64,000 bases of DNA, from contig CADDXC010000001.1 in the NCBI GenBank assembly GCA_902809985.1, positions 1,488,001 through 1,552,000 of the forward strand. Direction: 5' to 3'. The position numbers and the translations under genes were made by a program. Source of the stretch: Clostridiaceae bacterium BL-3 (GTDB lineage Bacteria > Bacillota > Clostridia > Clostridiales > Clostridiaceae). The notes under the pieces were generated by a model. The model did not search any database. It was not told the DNA's origin and saw only the letters and a list, made by a program, of their open reading frames with translations. Shown in pieces: positions 25,032-35,446 of the stretch (position 1 is the first letter of the stretch; each line of letters begins with the position of its first letter).

Positions 25032-26332
25032 TTGATTAAAAAAAAGGAATTCAATATTACGAGATACACTATGCTTATAACAATTATGCTGATTATTTTT
25101 TCTACTATCGCAGGAAGACTTTTTTTCTGCAGGTGGTAGAAGGTCAGGAATATAAAGAGCGTTCCAACAATAAATCCATAAGACAAATTCCCGATGCAGC
25201 AGATTCTGGATGTGAAAGGCAGTGTTCTGGCTACCAGTACCCAGGGATATATGCTGGTGTACAATCAGACAGATGATAGTGATAAGGTTTTTTTCACTAC
25301 AATGAGCGAGGTATTTAAGATATTGGACGAAAGCGACGAAAATCAGCAGGACGATTTTGAGCTCAAGATAAATCCCTTTAGATTTGAATTCAGAAGTGAC
25401 GATGAGGAAACCAGGAAAAATCTTGAAATTAAATTTAAAAGGGACAGGGGATTAAATGAGGATATCGAGAAAAGCATCAAAAGCAAGAATAAAAATATTT
25501 CTGATGATGAGCTAAAAGTTTTAGTCAACAAAGAACTTCTGAAGATATCTCCGGAAGATACTTTTAAAAAACTTGTGAAACAGTACAATATAAGCAGTGC
25601 CTATTCCCTGGAGCAGCAGAGAAGATTCATGATCGTGAAAGATACTTTATCAAGGATCTAGTGAAGAATTCCATAAAGGAAGGTAAAAGTGCTTTCAACA
25701 GGTCAAAGTACAGAGAGTTGTTTTTAGAGCTTGTAAAAGCAGATCCGAACAACAAAAAGGACATAAGCGGCAGCCAGATGGATAGCATGCTTGATGTATT
25801 GTACAGTATAACCATATCAGATGCCAATGCCCAGCTGAAGGTGCCGGCAAATATAGAAAATTCCGCCATAGGTCAGGGACTGAACCAGTTTACCCCTCTT
25901 CAGATAGCAAACTATGCTGCCACTATTGCCAACGGCGGCACCAGATATAAACTTCACCTGGTGAATCAATATCTGAATGTAGACGGCAAAGTCATCGAAA
26001 AGGTGAAACCTGAAATAATAGAGAAAGCAGGTGTTAAAGCCGAGACAATATCATCAGTTAAACAGGGAATGAGTGCCGTTAATCAAAGCGGTACGGCTGC
26101 CCAGGTATTCAGCGGATTCCCCATAGCTACTGCAGGTAAAACAGGTACCGCCCAGAGTCTTGGCAATCAGGAGCAGGTGGGAAGAACCGACTATGCCGAA
26201 TACATCGGTTTTGCTCCTCTTGACAAACCCCAAATAGCCGTATGTGTAGTGCTGTTTGACGGTGGCCAGGGAGGAGTGGGAGCAGCTTCTGTAGCCAGGG
26301 ATATTTATTCTGCATATTATTCTATAAAATAA
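25032..26332 (+). pseudogene. Broken penicillin-binding protein 2 (FtsI/MrdA-type) gene
   Basis: The pieces of a class B PBP lie in several frames. They are an N-terminal membrane anchor (MIKKKEFNITRY ... TIAGRLFF), then after a shift QVVEGQEYKERSNNKSIRQIPDA, then ILDVKGSVLATSTQGYMLVYN in a third frame to a stop near 25661, and finally NSIKEGKSAFNRSKYREL through to the C-terminal transpeptidase lobe with AGKTGTAQS and a normal stop at 26332. The segment that should carry the catalytic SxxK serine and most of the transpeptidase N-lobe is absent, by my estimate several hundred residues. With at least two frameshifts and this deletion it cannot make an active enzyme. It lies next to a BlaI/BlaR1-type pair. 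Confidence 0.85.
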
Positions 26333-26494
26333 AATTCTATAACTTCATTTATTTCTGAGTAATATTCTATTATCTGTATACTGCCATGTTACTCTAATAC
26401 TCATTTTAATTGTCATCTCAAAAATATCTTTACTTCCTTGTATTCTCTTTATACGTAAAGATGGATGAGATTGGTCAACATTCAGAGCCCTCAA

Positions 26495-26522
26495 AAGAAC
26501 GCCTGCACAAGGAGGCGTTCTT
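26495..26522 (-). terminator. Terminator of the trp operon
   Basis: A 10-bp stem AAGAACGCCT/AGGCGTTCTT with an 8-base loop and TTTT on the minus strand, 48 bases after the trpA stop. The remainder of 26333-26569 shows nothing else. Confidence 0.88.
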
Positions 26523-26569
26523 GACATACATGCTTTTACAATGTATATTTTTAAAAACGCAGAATTAAA

Positions 26570-27364
26570 TCACTGTCTCAAGCCGTTTTTCAATTCTCCA
26601 ATAAATTCTTTCACACTATCCAGTATATCTCCTTTGCTTTTTCCTTCTGCTATCCTGTCAATCAGTGCACTTCCTACAATTATACCCTGGCAGTAGGGTT
26701 TGAATTTTTCGGCCATGGCTGCCGAGGATATTCCGAACCCAAGTGCCCTAGGTATATCAGTATAGCTTGAAACAATTTTCATGTATTCTTTTATGTCAGT
26801 GTTTATGGAGTTTCTCGCACCTGTGACTCCATTTACGGAAACGCAGTATACAAACCCTCTGGCACCCCTCACTATTTTTTCTATTCTCTCCTTGGATGTT
26901 GGTGCCACAAGAGGAATAAGGTATACTCCATATTTTTCTCCCATTGCTATAATATCTTTTCTCTCCTCTATTGGAAGATCCGGTATTATGAGGCCATCTA
27001 TGCCGCAGCTGCTGCATTCTTTTATGAACTTCTCCATCCCATACTTGAATATGGAACTGTAATAAACCAGATATACGAGGGGCACCTGTGTTCTTTTCCT
27101 TATGTTTTTCACTGTGTCCATTATTTTGAATATCTTCACTCCATTTTTAAGTGCCCTGTTTGAAGATGCCTGTATTGTAACTCCATCTGCCAGAGGATCC
27201 GAATAAGGTATGCCCAGTTCTATTATATCCGCTCCTGAACTCTCCATAGCAAGTACGATTTCTACGGTAGTTTCCAAATCCGGATCACCTGCCGTTATAA
27301 AAGGTATAAGTGCCTTTTCACCTTTTTCCTTTAACTGACTGAATTTCAAATCTATCCTGTTCAT
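26570..27364 (-). CDS. trpA: Tryptophan synthase alpha subunit
   Basis: 264-aa TIM-barrel enzyme that splits indole-3-glycerol phosphate into indole and glyceraldehyde 3-phosphate. The catalytic residues appear in context: Glu in ADIIELGIPYSDPLADG, where the downstream Asp is also present. The phosphate loop GVTGAR and the C-terminal GFGISS are seen. The start overlaps the trpB stop. It is the last gene of the operon. Confidence 0.96.
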   Translation of the reverse strand: MNRIDLKFSQLKEKGEKALIPFITAGDPDLETTVEIVLAMESSGADIIELGIPYSDPLADGVTIQASSNRALKNGVKIFKIMDTVKNIRKRTQVPLVYLVYYSSIFKYGMEKFIKECSSCGIDGLIIPDLPIEERKDIIAMGEKYGVYLIPLVAPTSKERIEKIVRGARGFVYCVSVNGVTGARNSINTDIKEYMKIVSSYTDIPRALGFGISSAAMAEKFKPYCQGIIVGSALIDRIAEGKSKGDILDSVKEFIGELKNGLRQ

Positions 27365-28539
27365 TATAATTCCACCCCCATTATAGCTGCCATGGTATTC
27401 ATGTCCTTGTCTCCTCTTCCTGATAAATTTATGATGATTATCTTGTCCTTGTCGAGTTCTGGAGCCAGTTTCATGGCATAAGCCACTGCATGTGCACTTT
27501 CAAGGGCAGGAATTATTCCCTCCACCCTTGAAAGATAGGTAAATGCTTCTACTGCCTCACTGTCCGTGGCGGATTCATAAACTGCCCTCTTTACATCATT
27601 GTAATAGGCGTGTTCCGGCCCCACTCCAGGGTAATCAAGACCTGCAGATATGGAATAGGCCGGAAGTATCTGCCCATCTTCATCCTGGAGTACATAGGTC
27701 ATCATTCCGTGGATTACGCCTACAGAGCCCTTTTCTATAGTTGCTGCATGCTGATCCGTATCAAGTCCTTTTCCTGCTGCTTCCACTCCTATGAGTTTTA
27801 CTGATTCATCTTCTACAAAAGGATAAAAAATACCCATGGAGTTACTTCCACCGCCTACACAGGCTATAATGTAATCAGGCAGTCTTCCTTCTTTCTCCAG
27901 GATCTGTCTTCTGGCCTCATCTCCTATGACTCTCTGGAAATCCCTCACCATGGTGGGATATGGATGAGGTCCCATTACGGATCCTATTACATAAAAAGTA
28001 TCCTCTATATTAGAAACCCAGTTTCTCATGGCCTCATTTACCGCATCCTTCAGTGTTCCAGTTCCCGCAGTCACAGAGGTCACATCTGCCCCAAGTATTT
28101 TCATCTTGAATACATTAAGAGCCTGCCTTCTTATATCCTTTTCACCCATGAATATCTCACATTTCATTCCGAACAGAGCCGCCGCGGTTGCAGTTGCCAC
28201 CCCGTGCTGTCCTGCACCTGTCTCAGCTATAACTTTCTTTTTACCCATTCTTCTGGCAAGGAGTACCTGTCCCAGGGCATTGTTTATCTTATGTGCCCCC
28301 GTATGGTTTAAATCCTCTCTTTTAAGGTATATCCTGGCTCCTCCCAGTTTTTTTGTCATATTCTCGGCAAAATACAGAGGATTTTCCCTTCCTACATATT
28401 CTTTAAGGTAATATCTGTATTCCTCCATGAATTTTTCATCCTCTATGGCCTCACTAAATTCCCTTTCCAATTCTGTAATTGCATTCATTATGGTTTCAGG
28501 AACGTATTGACCGCCGAATTTTCCAAATCTTCCTTCCAT
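27364..28539 (-). CDS. trpB: Tryptophan synthase beta subunit
   Basis: 391-aa PLP enzyme that joins indole and serine. The PLP lysine lies in [13 protein letters not shown], the phosphate loop in GGGSNSMG, and the substrate region in [12 protein letters not shown]. TrpB1 type and of normal length, it forms the complex with TrpA. It overlaps both neighbours by one base, so translation is coupled. Confidence 0.97.
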   Translation of the reverse strand: MEGRFGKFGGQYVPETIMNAITELEREFSEAIEDEKFMEEYRYYLKEYVGRENPLYFAENMTKKLGGARIYLKREDLNHTGAHKINNALGQVLLARRMGKKKVIAETGAGQHGVATATAAALFGMKCEIFMGEKDIRRQALNVFKMKILGADVTSVTAGTGTLKDAVNEAMRNWVSNIEDTFYVIGSVMGPHPYPTMVRDFQRVIGDEARRQILEKEGRLPDYIIACVGGGSNSMGIFYPFVEDESVKLIGVEAAGKGLDTDQHAATIEKGSVGVIHGMMTYVLQDEDGQILPAYSISAGLDYPGVGPEHAYYNDVKRAVYESATDSEAVEAFTYLSRVEGIIPALESAHAVAYAMKLAPELDKDKIIIINLSGRGDKDMNTMAAIMGVEL

Positions 28540-29180
28540 TATATACTCCTCACTTTCCCTATAAAATCTTTTATTTTCTTAAAACTTTTCATACCATTTT
28601 CCTCCACACCACCGGACACATCTACCACCTCCGGCCTCACAACTTTTATGGCCTGAATAATATTTTCTGAATTCAGTCCTCCCGCCAGTACCAATTTTTT
28701 GTCTATATGAATACCTTCCAGTACATTCCAGTTAAAACTCACGCCGGTACCGCCGTTTTTGCCTCTTACACTGCTGTCCAGCAGCACGGCTTCAATATCC
28801 AACTTGCATGTACTGTGTATTTTCTGCCAAATATCATTTTTGGACACATAGTTCACATTTACATGAACTGTTTTCCAGATATTAAAAGGGGTCAAACTGC
28901 TCAAATATTTTCCATCTTCAGCTCCATGAAGCTGAACTGCATCCAGCTTCAAAGCCCTGGCTGTATCAACTACTTCATTCACATCATTGTCTTTAAAAAC
29001 TCCCACTCTTTTGATATTGTTGTCCAATTTTTTTACAAGATCTTCTGCCTCACTTAAAGTTACCTTTCTTTTACTGTCACAGAATATAAATCCTGCATAA
29101 TCCGGCAGCAGTTCATTTAAAATTTCTATATCAGCGCTCCTCCTTATCCCGCATATTTTTACCAGAGTCACAGGCTGCAC
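28539..29180 (-). CDS. trpF: Phosphoribosylanthranilate isomerase
   Basis: 213-aa TIM barrel. The catalytic Cys is in VKICGIRR and the general acid Asp in [15 protein letters not shown]; the phosphate-binding end is [10 protein letters not shown] and [10 protein letters not shown]. The reaction is an Amadori rearrangement of phosphoribosylanthranilate. A 15-base gap separates it from trpC upstream. Confidence 0.95.
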   Translation of the reverse strand: MQPVTLVKICGIRRSADIEILNELLPDYAGFIFCDSKRKVTLSEAEDLVKKLDNNIKRVGVFKDNDVNEVVDTARALKLDAVQLHGAEDGKYLSSLTPFNIWKTVHVNVNYVSKNDIWQKIHSTCKLDIEAVLLDSSVRGKNGGTGVSFNWNVLEGIHIDKKLVLAGGLNSENIIQAIKVVRPEVVDVSGGVEENGMKSFKKIKDFIGKVRSI

Positions 29181-29195
29181 CCCTTTCCATCCTGT

Positions 29196-29984
29196 TCACA
29201 TCCTTGCATTTTTTACAAGCTCACGAATCCTGGATACATTATCTATATTTCTCATAAAAGTCTCACCTATAAGCACTGCATCTGCTCCAACACTTTTCAG
29301 ATATTTTATATCTTTCTCATTTTTTATTCCACTTTCCGATACAATGGTAATGCCTGTGGGCATTCTTTTTATAAGCCTCTCCGTATTTTTTAAATTCTCC
29401 GAAAAGTCCTTCAGATTTCTGTTGTTTATACCTATGATATTACATTCTGCCTGCAGTGCAGTTTCAAGTTCTCTCTCGTCATGCACCTCCACCAGACATT
29501 GAAGTCCGATTTTTTCTGCCAGCTTGTAATACTCTTCCAGCTTATCTTTTAAAATTGCAGTTATAAGCAGCAGGGCATCTGCTCCAAGGGCCTTTGACTG
29601 ATATATCTGGTATGGATCAACTATAAAATCCTTTCTCAGCACAGGTTTTGAATTTACTTTTTTAACCTCATCTATATACCTGTCATTTCCCTGGAAAAAA
29701 TTCTTTTCCGTAAGTACGGAAACCGCATCTACATCCAAATCTTCATATATCCTCGCTATCTTCACCACATCAAAATCTTCCAGTATTACCCCCCTAGATG
29801 GAGAGGCCTTTTTTATTTCAGCAATAATGGATATCCCACTTTTGTCCAGTGATCTTTTAAAATTTCTTCTACTTGAATTTCCTGAGCTTTTGGCAAGTTT
29901 TGTCGCAGGCACAATCTGTTTTTCCACTTCAATCTGAGGTATTTTTTCTGCAACTATATCTTCAAGTATCACCTTATTTATCAT
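29196..29984 (-). CDS. trpC: Indole-3-glycerol phosphate synthase
   Basis: 262-aa TIM barrel. Motifs: IIAEIKKASPSRGVI, where the first Lys is catalytic, VLTEKNFFQG, LRKDFIVDPYQIYQ and IGINNRNLKDF. It closes the indole ring. In this operon it is a separate gene, not fused to trpF. Confidence 0.96.
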   Translation of the reverse strand: MINKVILEDIVAEKIPQIEVEKQIVPATKLAKSSGNSSRRNFKRSLDKSGISIIAEIKKASPSRGVILEDFDVVKIARIYEDLDVDAVSVLTEKNFFQGNDRYIDEVKKVNSKPVLRKDFIVDPYQIYQSKALGADALLLITAILKDKLEEYYKLAEKIGLQCLVEVHDERELETALQAECNIIGINNRNLKDFSENLKNTERLIKRMPTGITIVSESGIKNEKDIKYLKSVGADAVLIGETFMRNIDNVSRIRELVKNARM

Positions 29985-30005
29985 CTCCTCATAATATAGG
30001 TATCT

Positions 30006-31022
30006 CTAACCGACAGCCCTGCTGCAATTCACAAGCTCCTGCAGCTTTTCATAGGCCCTTTTTGAATCTACAACTTCTCTTGCCATATCTATTCCCTCTG
30101 CTATGCTCCCGGAAACTTTTCCCACATAAAGGGCCGCTCCACTGTTCAAAAGCACAATATCCCTTTTGGGGCCTTTGCTGCCCTTGAGAATTTCAAGTAT
30201 GAACTGTGCATTTTCAACGGCTGTGCCGCCTGCTATGTCATCCATACTGGATATCCTGATGTCAAAGTCTTCAGGATTTAAGGTATAATCTCTTATCTCA
30301 CCATTTTTAAGCTCACTTGCATAGGTCTTCGATGTAGTACTTATCTCGTCCAGGCCGTCCTCTCCGCAAACCACCAGAGCTCTTTCACAGCCCAGATTCA
30401 CAAGCACTTCAGCTGCCACATGGGTCAAGTTTTTATCGTATACTCCAAGTACCTGACCTTTTACAAATGCAGGATTCGTAAGAGGTCCCAGCATGTTGAA
30501 CACGGTCCTTGTTCCCAATTCTCTTCTGGGACCTGCCACATTTTTCATGGCACTGTGATATCTCTGGGCAAAAAGAAATGCCATACCATTTTCATCTATG
30601 CTTTTCCGGGCATCCTCCGGATTTAAATTTATATCAAATCCCAGCTTTTCAAGTACATCTGCACTCCCGCTTTTACTGGACACCGCTCTGTTGCCGTGCT
30701 TTGCCACCTTCACTCCTGCTGCAGCAGCAACTATTGCAGCAGCAGTTGATATATTAAAAGTTCTTCCGCCATCTCCGCCGGTTCCACAGGTATCGATGAC
30801 ATACTCAGAGTCAAGCTTTAAAGGCAGGGCATTATCTCTCATTGCTCTGGCAAAGCCCGTTATCTCCTGAACGGTTTCCCCCTTTATCCTGAGAGCTATC
30901 AAAAATCCTCCTATTTGAGAGTCAGTTGCCTTTCCCTGCATTATCTCATTCATGGAATCATAGGCTTCTTTTTCTCCCAGATCATTTCCACTTATAACAT
31001 CTCTAATTATTTCCTGCAGCAT
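30006..31022 (-). CDS. trpD: Anthranilate phosphoribosyltransferase
   Basis: 338 aa. The PRPP-binding motif is [14 protein letters not shown], followed by [21 protein letters not shown], and [12 protein letters not shown] is present. I placed the start at the ATG at 31022 behind GGAGGGG, not at the longer frame, because the family begins with this helix. The start lies inside the end of trpG (20-base overlap). Confidence 0.96.
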   Translation of the reverse strand: MLQEIIRDVISGNDLGEKEAYDSMNEIMQGKATDSQIGGFLIALRIKGETVQEITGFARAMRDNALPLKLDSEYVIDTCGTGGDGGRTFNISTAAAIVAAAAGVKVAKHGNRAVSSKSGSADVLEKLGFDINLNPEDARKSIDENGMAFLFAQRYHSAMKNVAGPRRELGTRTVFNMLGPLTNPAFVKGQVLGVYDKNLTHVAAEVLVNLGCERALVVCGEDGLDEISTTSKTYASELKNGEIRDYTLNPEDFDIRISSMDDIAGGTAVENAQFILEILKGSKGPKRDIVLLNSGAALYVGKVSGSIAEGIDMAREVVDSKRAYEKLQELVNCSRAVG

Positions 31023-31596
31023 TACAAATCCCCTCCACAAAATTTTTAATAATTGTCTTTCCACTTTCCGTAAGAATGGACTCAGGGTGAAATTGAAGTC
31101 CATAGACTCTATATTTTTTATGTCTTACAGCCATTATTTCCCTGTCATCAAGGCTTTCACCAATTATGTCAAGTTCCCCGGGAAGACTTTTTCTCTCTAA
31201 CACCAGAGAATGATACCTCATCACATCTATGGAATTTTTCAAATGTTCAAATATTTTGCTCTGCTTTAAAGCTACTTTTGATGTCTTCCCGTGCATTATA
31301 TGCCCTGCTCTCACCACACTGCCTCCATAGGCACAGCCTATAGCCTGATGTCCAAGGCATATGCCCAGAATCGGTACCTGAGGTCCAAATTTCCTGACAA
31401 CATCTATGCATATACCTGCATTTTCAGGTATTCCAGGTCCCGGGGACAGTATTATCCCCTCCGGATTAAGCACATCTATTTCTTTCAAAGATATCCTGTC
31501 GTTTCTCACAACTTTTATATCTTCATAGATCTCTCCAACATACTGGTAGAGATTGTAGGTAAAAGAATCATAATTATCTATCAAAAGTATCATCAT
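31003..31596 (-). CDS. trpG: Anthranilate synthase glutamine amidotransferase subunit
   Basis: 197-aa class I amidotransferase. The oxyanion strand is [11 protein letters not shown], the nucleophile Cys lies in [12 protein letters not shown], and His-Glu are in LQFHPESI. It feeds ammonia to TrpE. In clostridia the same subunit could also serve folate synthesis, because no pabA is visible here. The start overlaps the trpE stop by 4 bases (ATGA). Confidence 0.95.
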   Translation of the reverse strand: MMILLIDNYDSFTYNLYQYVGEIYEDIKVVRNDRISLKEIDVLNPEGIILSPGPGIPENAGICIDVVRKFGPQVPILGICLGHQAIGCAYGGSVVRAGHIMHGKTSKVALKQSKIFEHLKNSIDVMRYHSLVLERKSLPGELDIIGESLDDREIMAVRHKKYRVYGLQFHPESILTESGKTIIKNFVEGICNAAGNN

Positions 31597-33023
31597 ATCA
31601 CCTCTATCATGGCTCTGGCCTTGTTTAACGTTTCCCTATATTCATTTTCGGCAACGGAATCATAGACGATACCTGCCCCGGATTGAACATAAGCATATCC
31701 GTCCTTAAAAAGTATGGTCCTTATTGCAATACAGGTATCCATATTTCCATTAAAGGAAAAATATCCTACAGCCCCTGAATAAATTCCCCTTTTGCTGTTT
31801 TCCAGTTCGTCAATTATTTCCATGGCCCTTATCTTTGGAGCTCCGGATACAGTTCCCACTGGAAGGCAGGATATCAGGGCGTCTACATCTCCTAGATTCT
31901 TCTCCAGTCTGCCTGATACCTTTGAAACTATGTGCATTACGTGGGAATAAAGGCCCACATCCATAAATTTATCCAGATTTACACTTCCGAATTCACTTAT
32001 CTTTCCTATATCATTTCTTCCCAGATCCACCAGCATCACATGCTCTGCTCTCTCTTTTCCATCATTTAAAAGTTCCTGCTTAAGCTTTATATCCTCCTCT
32101 GCACTTTTGCCTCTGGGCCTGGTGCCTGCTATGGGGTTGGTGATCACTGTGCCGTTTTTCACAGATACAAGACTTTCAGGTGACGACCCGGCTATTTCAA
32201 ATTCCCCAAAATCAATATAGAATAGATAAGGGGATGGATTCTCCGATCTGAGTCTTCTGTACACATCAAAGGGATGGGAAGTGCTCTTTGATTTCAGCCT
32301 CTGGGATAAAACCACCTGGAATATGTCACCGGATTTTATATACTCTCTGGCTTTTTCCACCATTTTGCAGTATTTCTTCTCAGTGACATTGGAAGTAACC
32401 TGCTTTTCAGTGCCTTTTTCCTCCAGTCTGTGAAATGAATTTCCTCTGCCCACCATATCCTTTAGCTGCTCCAGCTGAAGCTCTACTTCCTGGTAAGTTA
32501 TACTGTCACCTTCCATAAAATTGTAAATTAAATAGATCTCATGCTTGAAGTGATCATAACAGATAAATTTTTTATAAAACATCATGTAGGATTCCGGTGT
32601 TTCAATATCATCTTTATTTTCATCAGGTAATTTCTCATACTGCCTTACAACGTCGTAGCCTACATACCCTACTGCCCCCCCTGTAAATGGAATGGAAAGT
32701 CCCGGAGCTTCATAGGGAACATTTAAATATTTTTTAATGTAATCAAGTATTTTCCCTTTTATATTTTTAAATAATCCTTTTTTCTCCACGCATATGTTAC
32801 TTCCACAGCTTTTCATTTTCATATAGGGATCCATACCTATAAAAGAGTATCTTCCTATTTCATTTTCAGAATATATGCTCTCCAGCAGAAATTTATTTTT
32901 TCCGTCTAAGTTGTAATAAATACTTATAGGAGTTGTCTCATCCCCGCTGCTCTTTATGAACAGGGGAAAATTTTTCTTTAAGCTTTTATATCTGTAAAAC
33001 TCCTCTTCAGATAAATTTAACAT
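31593..33023 (-). CDS. trpE: Anthranilate synthase component I
   Basis: 476-aa chorismate-using enzyme. The N-terminal tryptophan feedback motif FLLESIYSENEIGRYSF is present. The C-terminal catalytic part contains GDIFQVVLSQR, SPESLVSVKNG, GTRPRGKSAEED, HVMLVDLGRNDIG and GAPKIRAMEIIDE. As the first gene of the operon it sits behind the tryptophan T-box. Its start ATG at 33023 has GGTGG-like upstream bases. Confidence 0.96.
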   Translation of the reverse strand: MLNLSEEEFYRYKSLKKNFPLFIKSSGDETTPISIYYNLDGKNKFLLESIYSENEIGRYSFIGMDPYMKMKSCGSNICVEKKGLFKNIKGKILDYIKKYLNVPYEAPGLSIPFTGGAVGYVGYDVVRQYEKLPDENKDDIETPESYMMFYKKFICYDHFKHEIYLIYNFMEGDSITYQEVELQLEQLKDMVGRGNSFHRLEEKGTEKQVTSNVTEKKYCKMVEKAREYIKSGDIFQVVLSQRLKSKSTSHPFDVYRRLRSENPSPYLFYIDFGEFEIAGSSPESLVSVKNGTVITNPIAGTRPRGKSAEEDIKLKQELLNDGKERAEHVMLVDLGRNDIGKISEFGSVNLDKFMDVGLYSHVMHIVSKVSGRLEKNLGDVDALISCLPVGTVSGAPKIRAMEIIDELENSKRGIYSGAVGYFSFNGNMDTCIAIRTILFKDGYAYVQSGAGIVYDSVAENEYRETLNKARAMIEVI

Positions 33024-33059
33024 TTTACCACCTTCTCCATATCGATTAGTAAATTAAAT

Positions 33060-33405
33060 ACAAAAAAGCCATTTCATCCACAAACTGGGACGAAATGACC
33101 GCGGTGCCACCCATTATTAATTTGTAAAACAGATTTTGAGAAATAAAAAAGCATTCCATCCAAAAGGACGAAATGCAAAATTTCGCTGTACCACCTATCT
33201 ACAAACTATCTCATTCAGGTACGGATTTTACTCGATACCCTGTCCTTTTAACGGTAGACTACCGTCTCCTGCTACTATCATTTCGCAGGGCACCTCGAAG
33301 ACCCATTCAATACAGGCTACAGCATTCGGCTCACACTGCCCCGAACTCGCTTGAACTAAATTCCTCTACCTACTCTTTCTTCTCATAAGTTTTAGCAGTT
33401 AAATT
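33060..33405 (-). promoter_or_regulatory. Tryptophan T-box with two successive antiterminator/terminator modules
   Basis: The minus strand carries Stem I with specifier TGG (complement of 33303-33305). It then has a first T-box motif (GGTGGTACAGCG, complement of 33184-33196) with terminator arms ending in a T-run near 33147, and then a second motif GGGTGGCACCGCGG (complement of 33099-33112) with its own terminator ending near 33062. There is only one Stem I, so one tRNA sensor is followed by two decision points, or the second module is a partial duplication. It controls trpE and the whole operon. Confidence 0.92.
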
Positions 33406-33412
33406 ATTTTAT

Positions 33413-33441
33413 ATACTATACCACTTTTTCAGGATTGTCAA
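33413..33441 (-). promoter_or_regulatory. trp operon promoter
   Basis: The minus strand has TTGACA, 17 bases, TAGTAT, about 10 bases upstream of the T-box leader. It is divergent from the marR promoter. Confidence 0.85.
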
Positions 33442-33467
33442 TATAAAATTTTAATTTTGTTGCTAAC

Positions 33468-33527
33468 TTGACAACTAAAAAATGGAGGTATACAATAAGT
33501 TAGTATTCTTAAGATTAGAATTCTAAC
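33468..33527 (+). promoter_or_regulatory. marR promoter and probable MarR operator
   Basis: TTGACA at 33468, 17 bases, TACAAT at 33491. Directly after the -10 box lies an inverted repeat GTTAGTATTC ... GAATTCTAAC (33499-33527, one mismatch), well placed for autorepression by the MarR-family protein encoded next. Confidence 0.8.
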
Positions 33528-33540
33528 TATATGAAGGGCG

Positions 33541-34005
33541 ATGTGTATGACATACGAAGAACTACAAGAGTTACATGAACTGTTGTTTAAAACCATGGGT
33601 TTGTTCCACGAAAAATTTCTCCGCCAATTTCCAAAAGAAAGTCGTAAGTATCAAGGAATTAAAAAAAATCACATCATGATCATAGGCTTCCTCTATCAGA
33701 ATCATGTTCTCACTGCAACCCAAATTGCAAAGATGCTCAATATGGAGAAAGGTAGCTTAACCACCTTAATCGATCAATTAGAGAAGTCTGGTCTGGTTAT
33801 TCGCTGTGATGACGCTAACGACCGCCGAAAAACCTTGATATCCCTTACAAATGACGGAAAATTAGAAATAGAAGATATAATGAAAAACTCCATTCAGTGT
33901 ATGGGAAAAATCTTAGGTAATACAGAACCCAGTGAGCTAATGAAGTTTGTTGATAGTCTTAAATATGCTGTAGAATTCATGCAAAAAATTAAGAAGGTGA
34001 ATTGA
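33541..34005 (+). CDS. MarR-family transcriptional regulator
   Basis: 154-aa winged-helix protein. The DNA-binding part is LTATQIAKMLNMEKGSLTTLIDQLEKSGLVIRCDDANDRRKTLISLT (abridged family pattern, residues about 58-105), with the wing motif DRRK. It probably represses itself and the MATE gene that starts 3 bases after its stop. Two ATGs six bases apart are possible starts; the first is given here. Confidence 0.92.
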   Translation: MCMTYEELQELHELLFKTMGLFHEKFLRQFPKESRKYQGIKKNHIMIIGFLYQNHVLTATQIAKMLNMEKGSLTTLIDQLEKSGLVIRCDDANDRRKTLISLTNDGKLEIEDIMKNSIQCMGKILGNTEPSELMKFVDSLKYAVEFMQKIKKVN

Positions 34006-34008
34006 AAA

Positions 34009-35394
34009 ATGGATAGTACAATGGAACTTAGAGATGCAAAAATTAGTAGACTGCTGTGGAAATTTTCCTGGCCAGCTGTTATCGCCATGCTAGTAAACTC
34101 TATATATAACATTATCGACCGTATGTTTGTAGGCCGTGGGGTAGGTTCAATTGCTATTGCAGCTATAACCGTAGCCTTTCCAATTATGCTTATTCTCATG
34201 GCGGTATCTGTTCTAATTGGTGTTGGAGCTACATCGCTTATCTCCATCCGCCTGGGAGAAAAAAAGCCGGAAGAAGCTGAAAAAATCGCTGGAAATGCTC
34301 TGTTGTTGTTAATATTGCTGCCAATATGTATAAGCATTATTTATTTTCTTTTTACTAATCCTATTTTAAGTTTTTTTGGAGCCAGTGCTAAAACTTTACC
34401 TTATGCCAAAGATTTTACCCATATTATAATGCTAGCTTCGGCTTTGGGCTCTATAAGCATGGGAATGGTCAATTTTATCAGAGCTGAGGGTAATCCTAAA
34501 ATGGCCATGTATACCCAGGTGATTGGAACTGTAATCAATATAGTCTTAAATTATATTTTTGTAATAAGATTAGGCATTGGAATTAAAGGATCAGCATTGG
34601 CGACTATCTGCGGTCAGATATTTTCATCGATTTGGGTGTTAAGTTATTTCCTTTGGGGTCATAGTTTACTTAAAATACGACTTAAGAATCTCAAATTGCA
34701 GAAAAATATAGTCATTAGTATCGTATCTATTGGCTTTGCCCCATTTTCAATGCAATTGGCCAATAGTCTTCAAAATCTTATCTTGAATAGAGCATTAACA
34801 ACCTATGGTGGCGATATAGCACTTTCAGCCATGGGCATTGTTGGAAGTATATCCACCCTAATGTTTATGCCTATTCTCGGTATCAGCCAAGGCGCCCAGC
34901 CTATAATCGGTTTTAACTATGGCGCTCAGCAATTCGATAGAGTAAAAGAAGCCTTGAAAAAGGCAGTAATTGTGGGTACAATCATAGCAGTAGTCAGCAC
35001 TGCAGTAGTGCATATATGGCCTACTCAAATTGCCAATATGTTTAATAACAATAATATAGAGCTAACCCGACTCGCTGCCCATGCAATGTCAATCTTTTTT
35101 TTAATGTTTCCTGTGGCCGGCTTTCAAATTGTCTGTTCCCAATACTTTCAGGCAGTTAACAAGCCAATTCAATCCACAATTTTAGGATTATCCAGACAGT
35201 TGTTGTTATTGATTCCTCTATTGCTGATATTGCCGCATTTTTGGGGCATTGAAGGTGTATGGAGGACTCCGCCTATAGCTGATATTTCATCTGCTCTCAT
35301 AACTGCAGGTGTTATCTACCTGGAAATGAAACACATAAATAGAGAAGAAATTATTCAAACTGTTGAGTTGGAAAAAGCTGTCGTTAAAAAATAA
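34009..35394 (+). CDS. MATE-family multidrug efflux transporter
   Basis: 461-aa, 12-helix MATE (MOP superfamily) antiporter of the DinF/NorM-like clostridial group: RMFVGRGVGSIAIAAITVAFP, GVGATSLISIRLGEKKPEEAE, GAQPIIGFNYGAQ. The two halves are related. It is likely to export cationic drugs with Na+ or H+ exchange. It is operonic with the MarR regulator (3-base gap), which suggests induction by a toxic ligand. Confidence 0.93.
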   Translation: MDSTMELRDAKISRLLWKFSWPAVIAMLVNSIYNIIDRMFVGRGVGSIAIAAITVAFPIMLILMAVSVLIGVGATSLISIRLGEKKPEEAEKIAGNALLLLILLPICISIIYFLFTNPILSFFGASAKTLPYAKDFTHIIMLASALGSISMGMVNFIRAEGNPKMAMYTQVIGTVINIVLNYIFVIRLGIGIKGSALATICGQIFSSIWVLSYFLWGHSLLKIRLKNLKLQKNIVISIVSIGFAPFSMQLANSLQNLILNRALTTYGGDIALSAMGIVGSISTLMFMPILGISQGAQPIIGFNYGAQQFDRVKEALKKAVIVGTIIAVVSTAVVHIWPTQIANMFNNNNIELTRLAAHAMSIFFLMFPVAGFQIVCSQYFQAVNKPIQSTILGLSRQLLLLIPLLLILPHFWGIEGVWRTPPIADISSALITAGVIYLEMKHINREEIIQTVELEKAVVKK

Positions 35395-35446
35395 ACACAA
35401 AATTAATGTAAAAAACTTTATTTTTGGTGAGGAGATACTTGACTTT

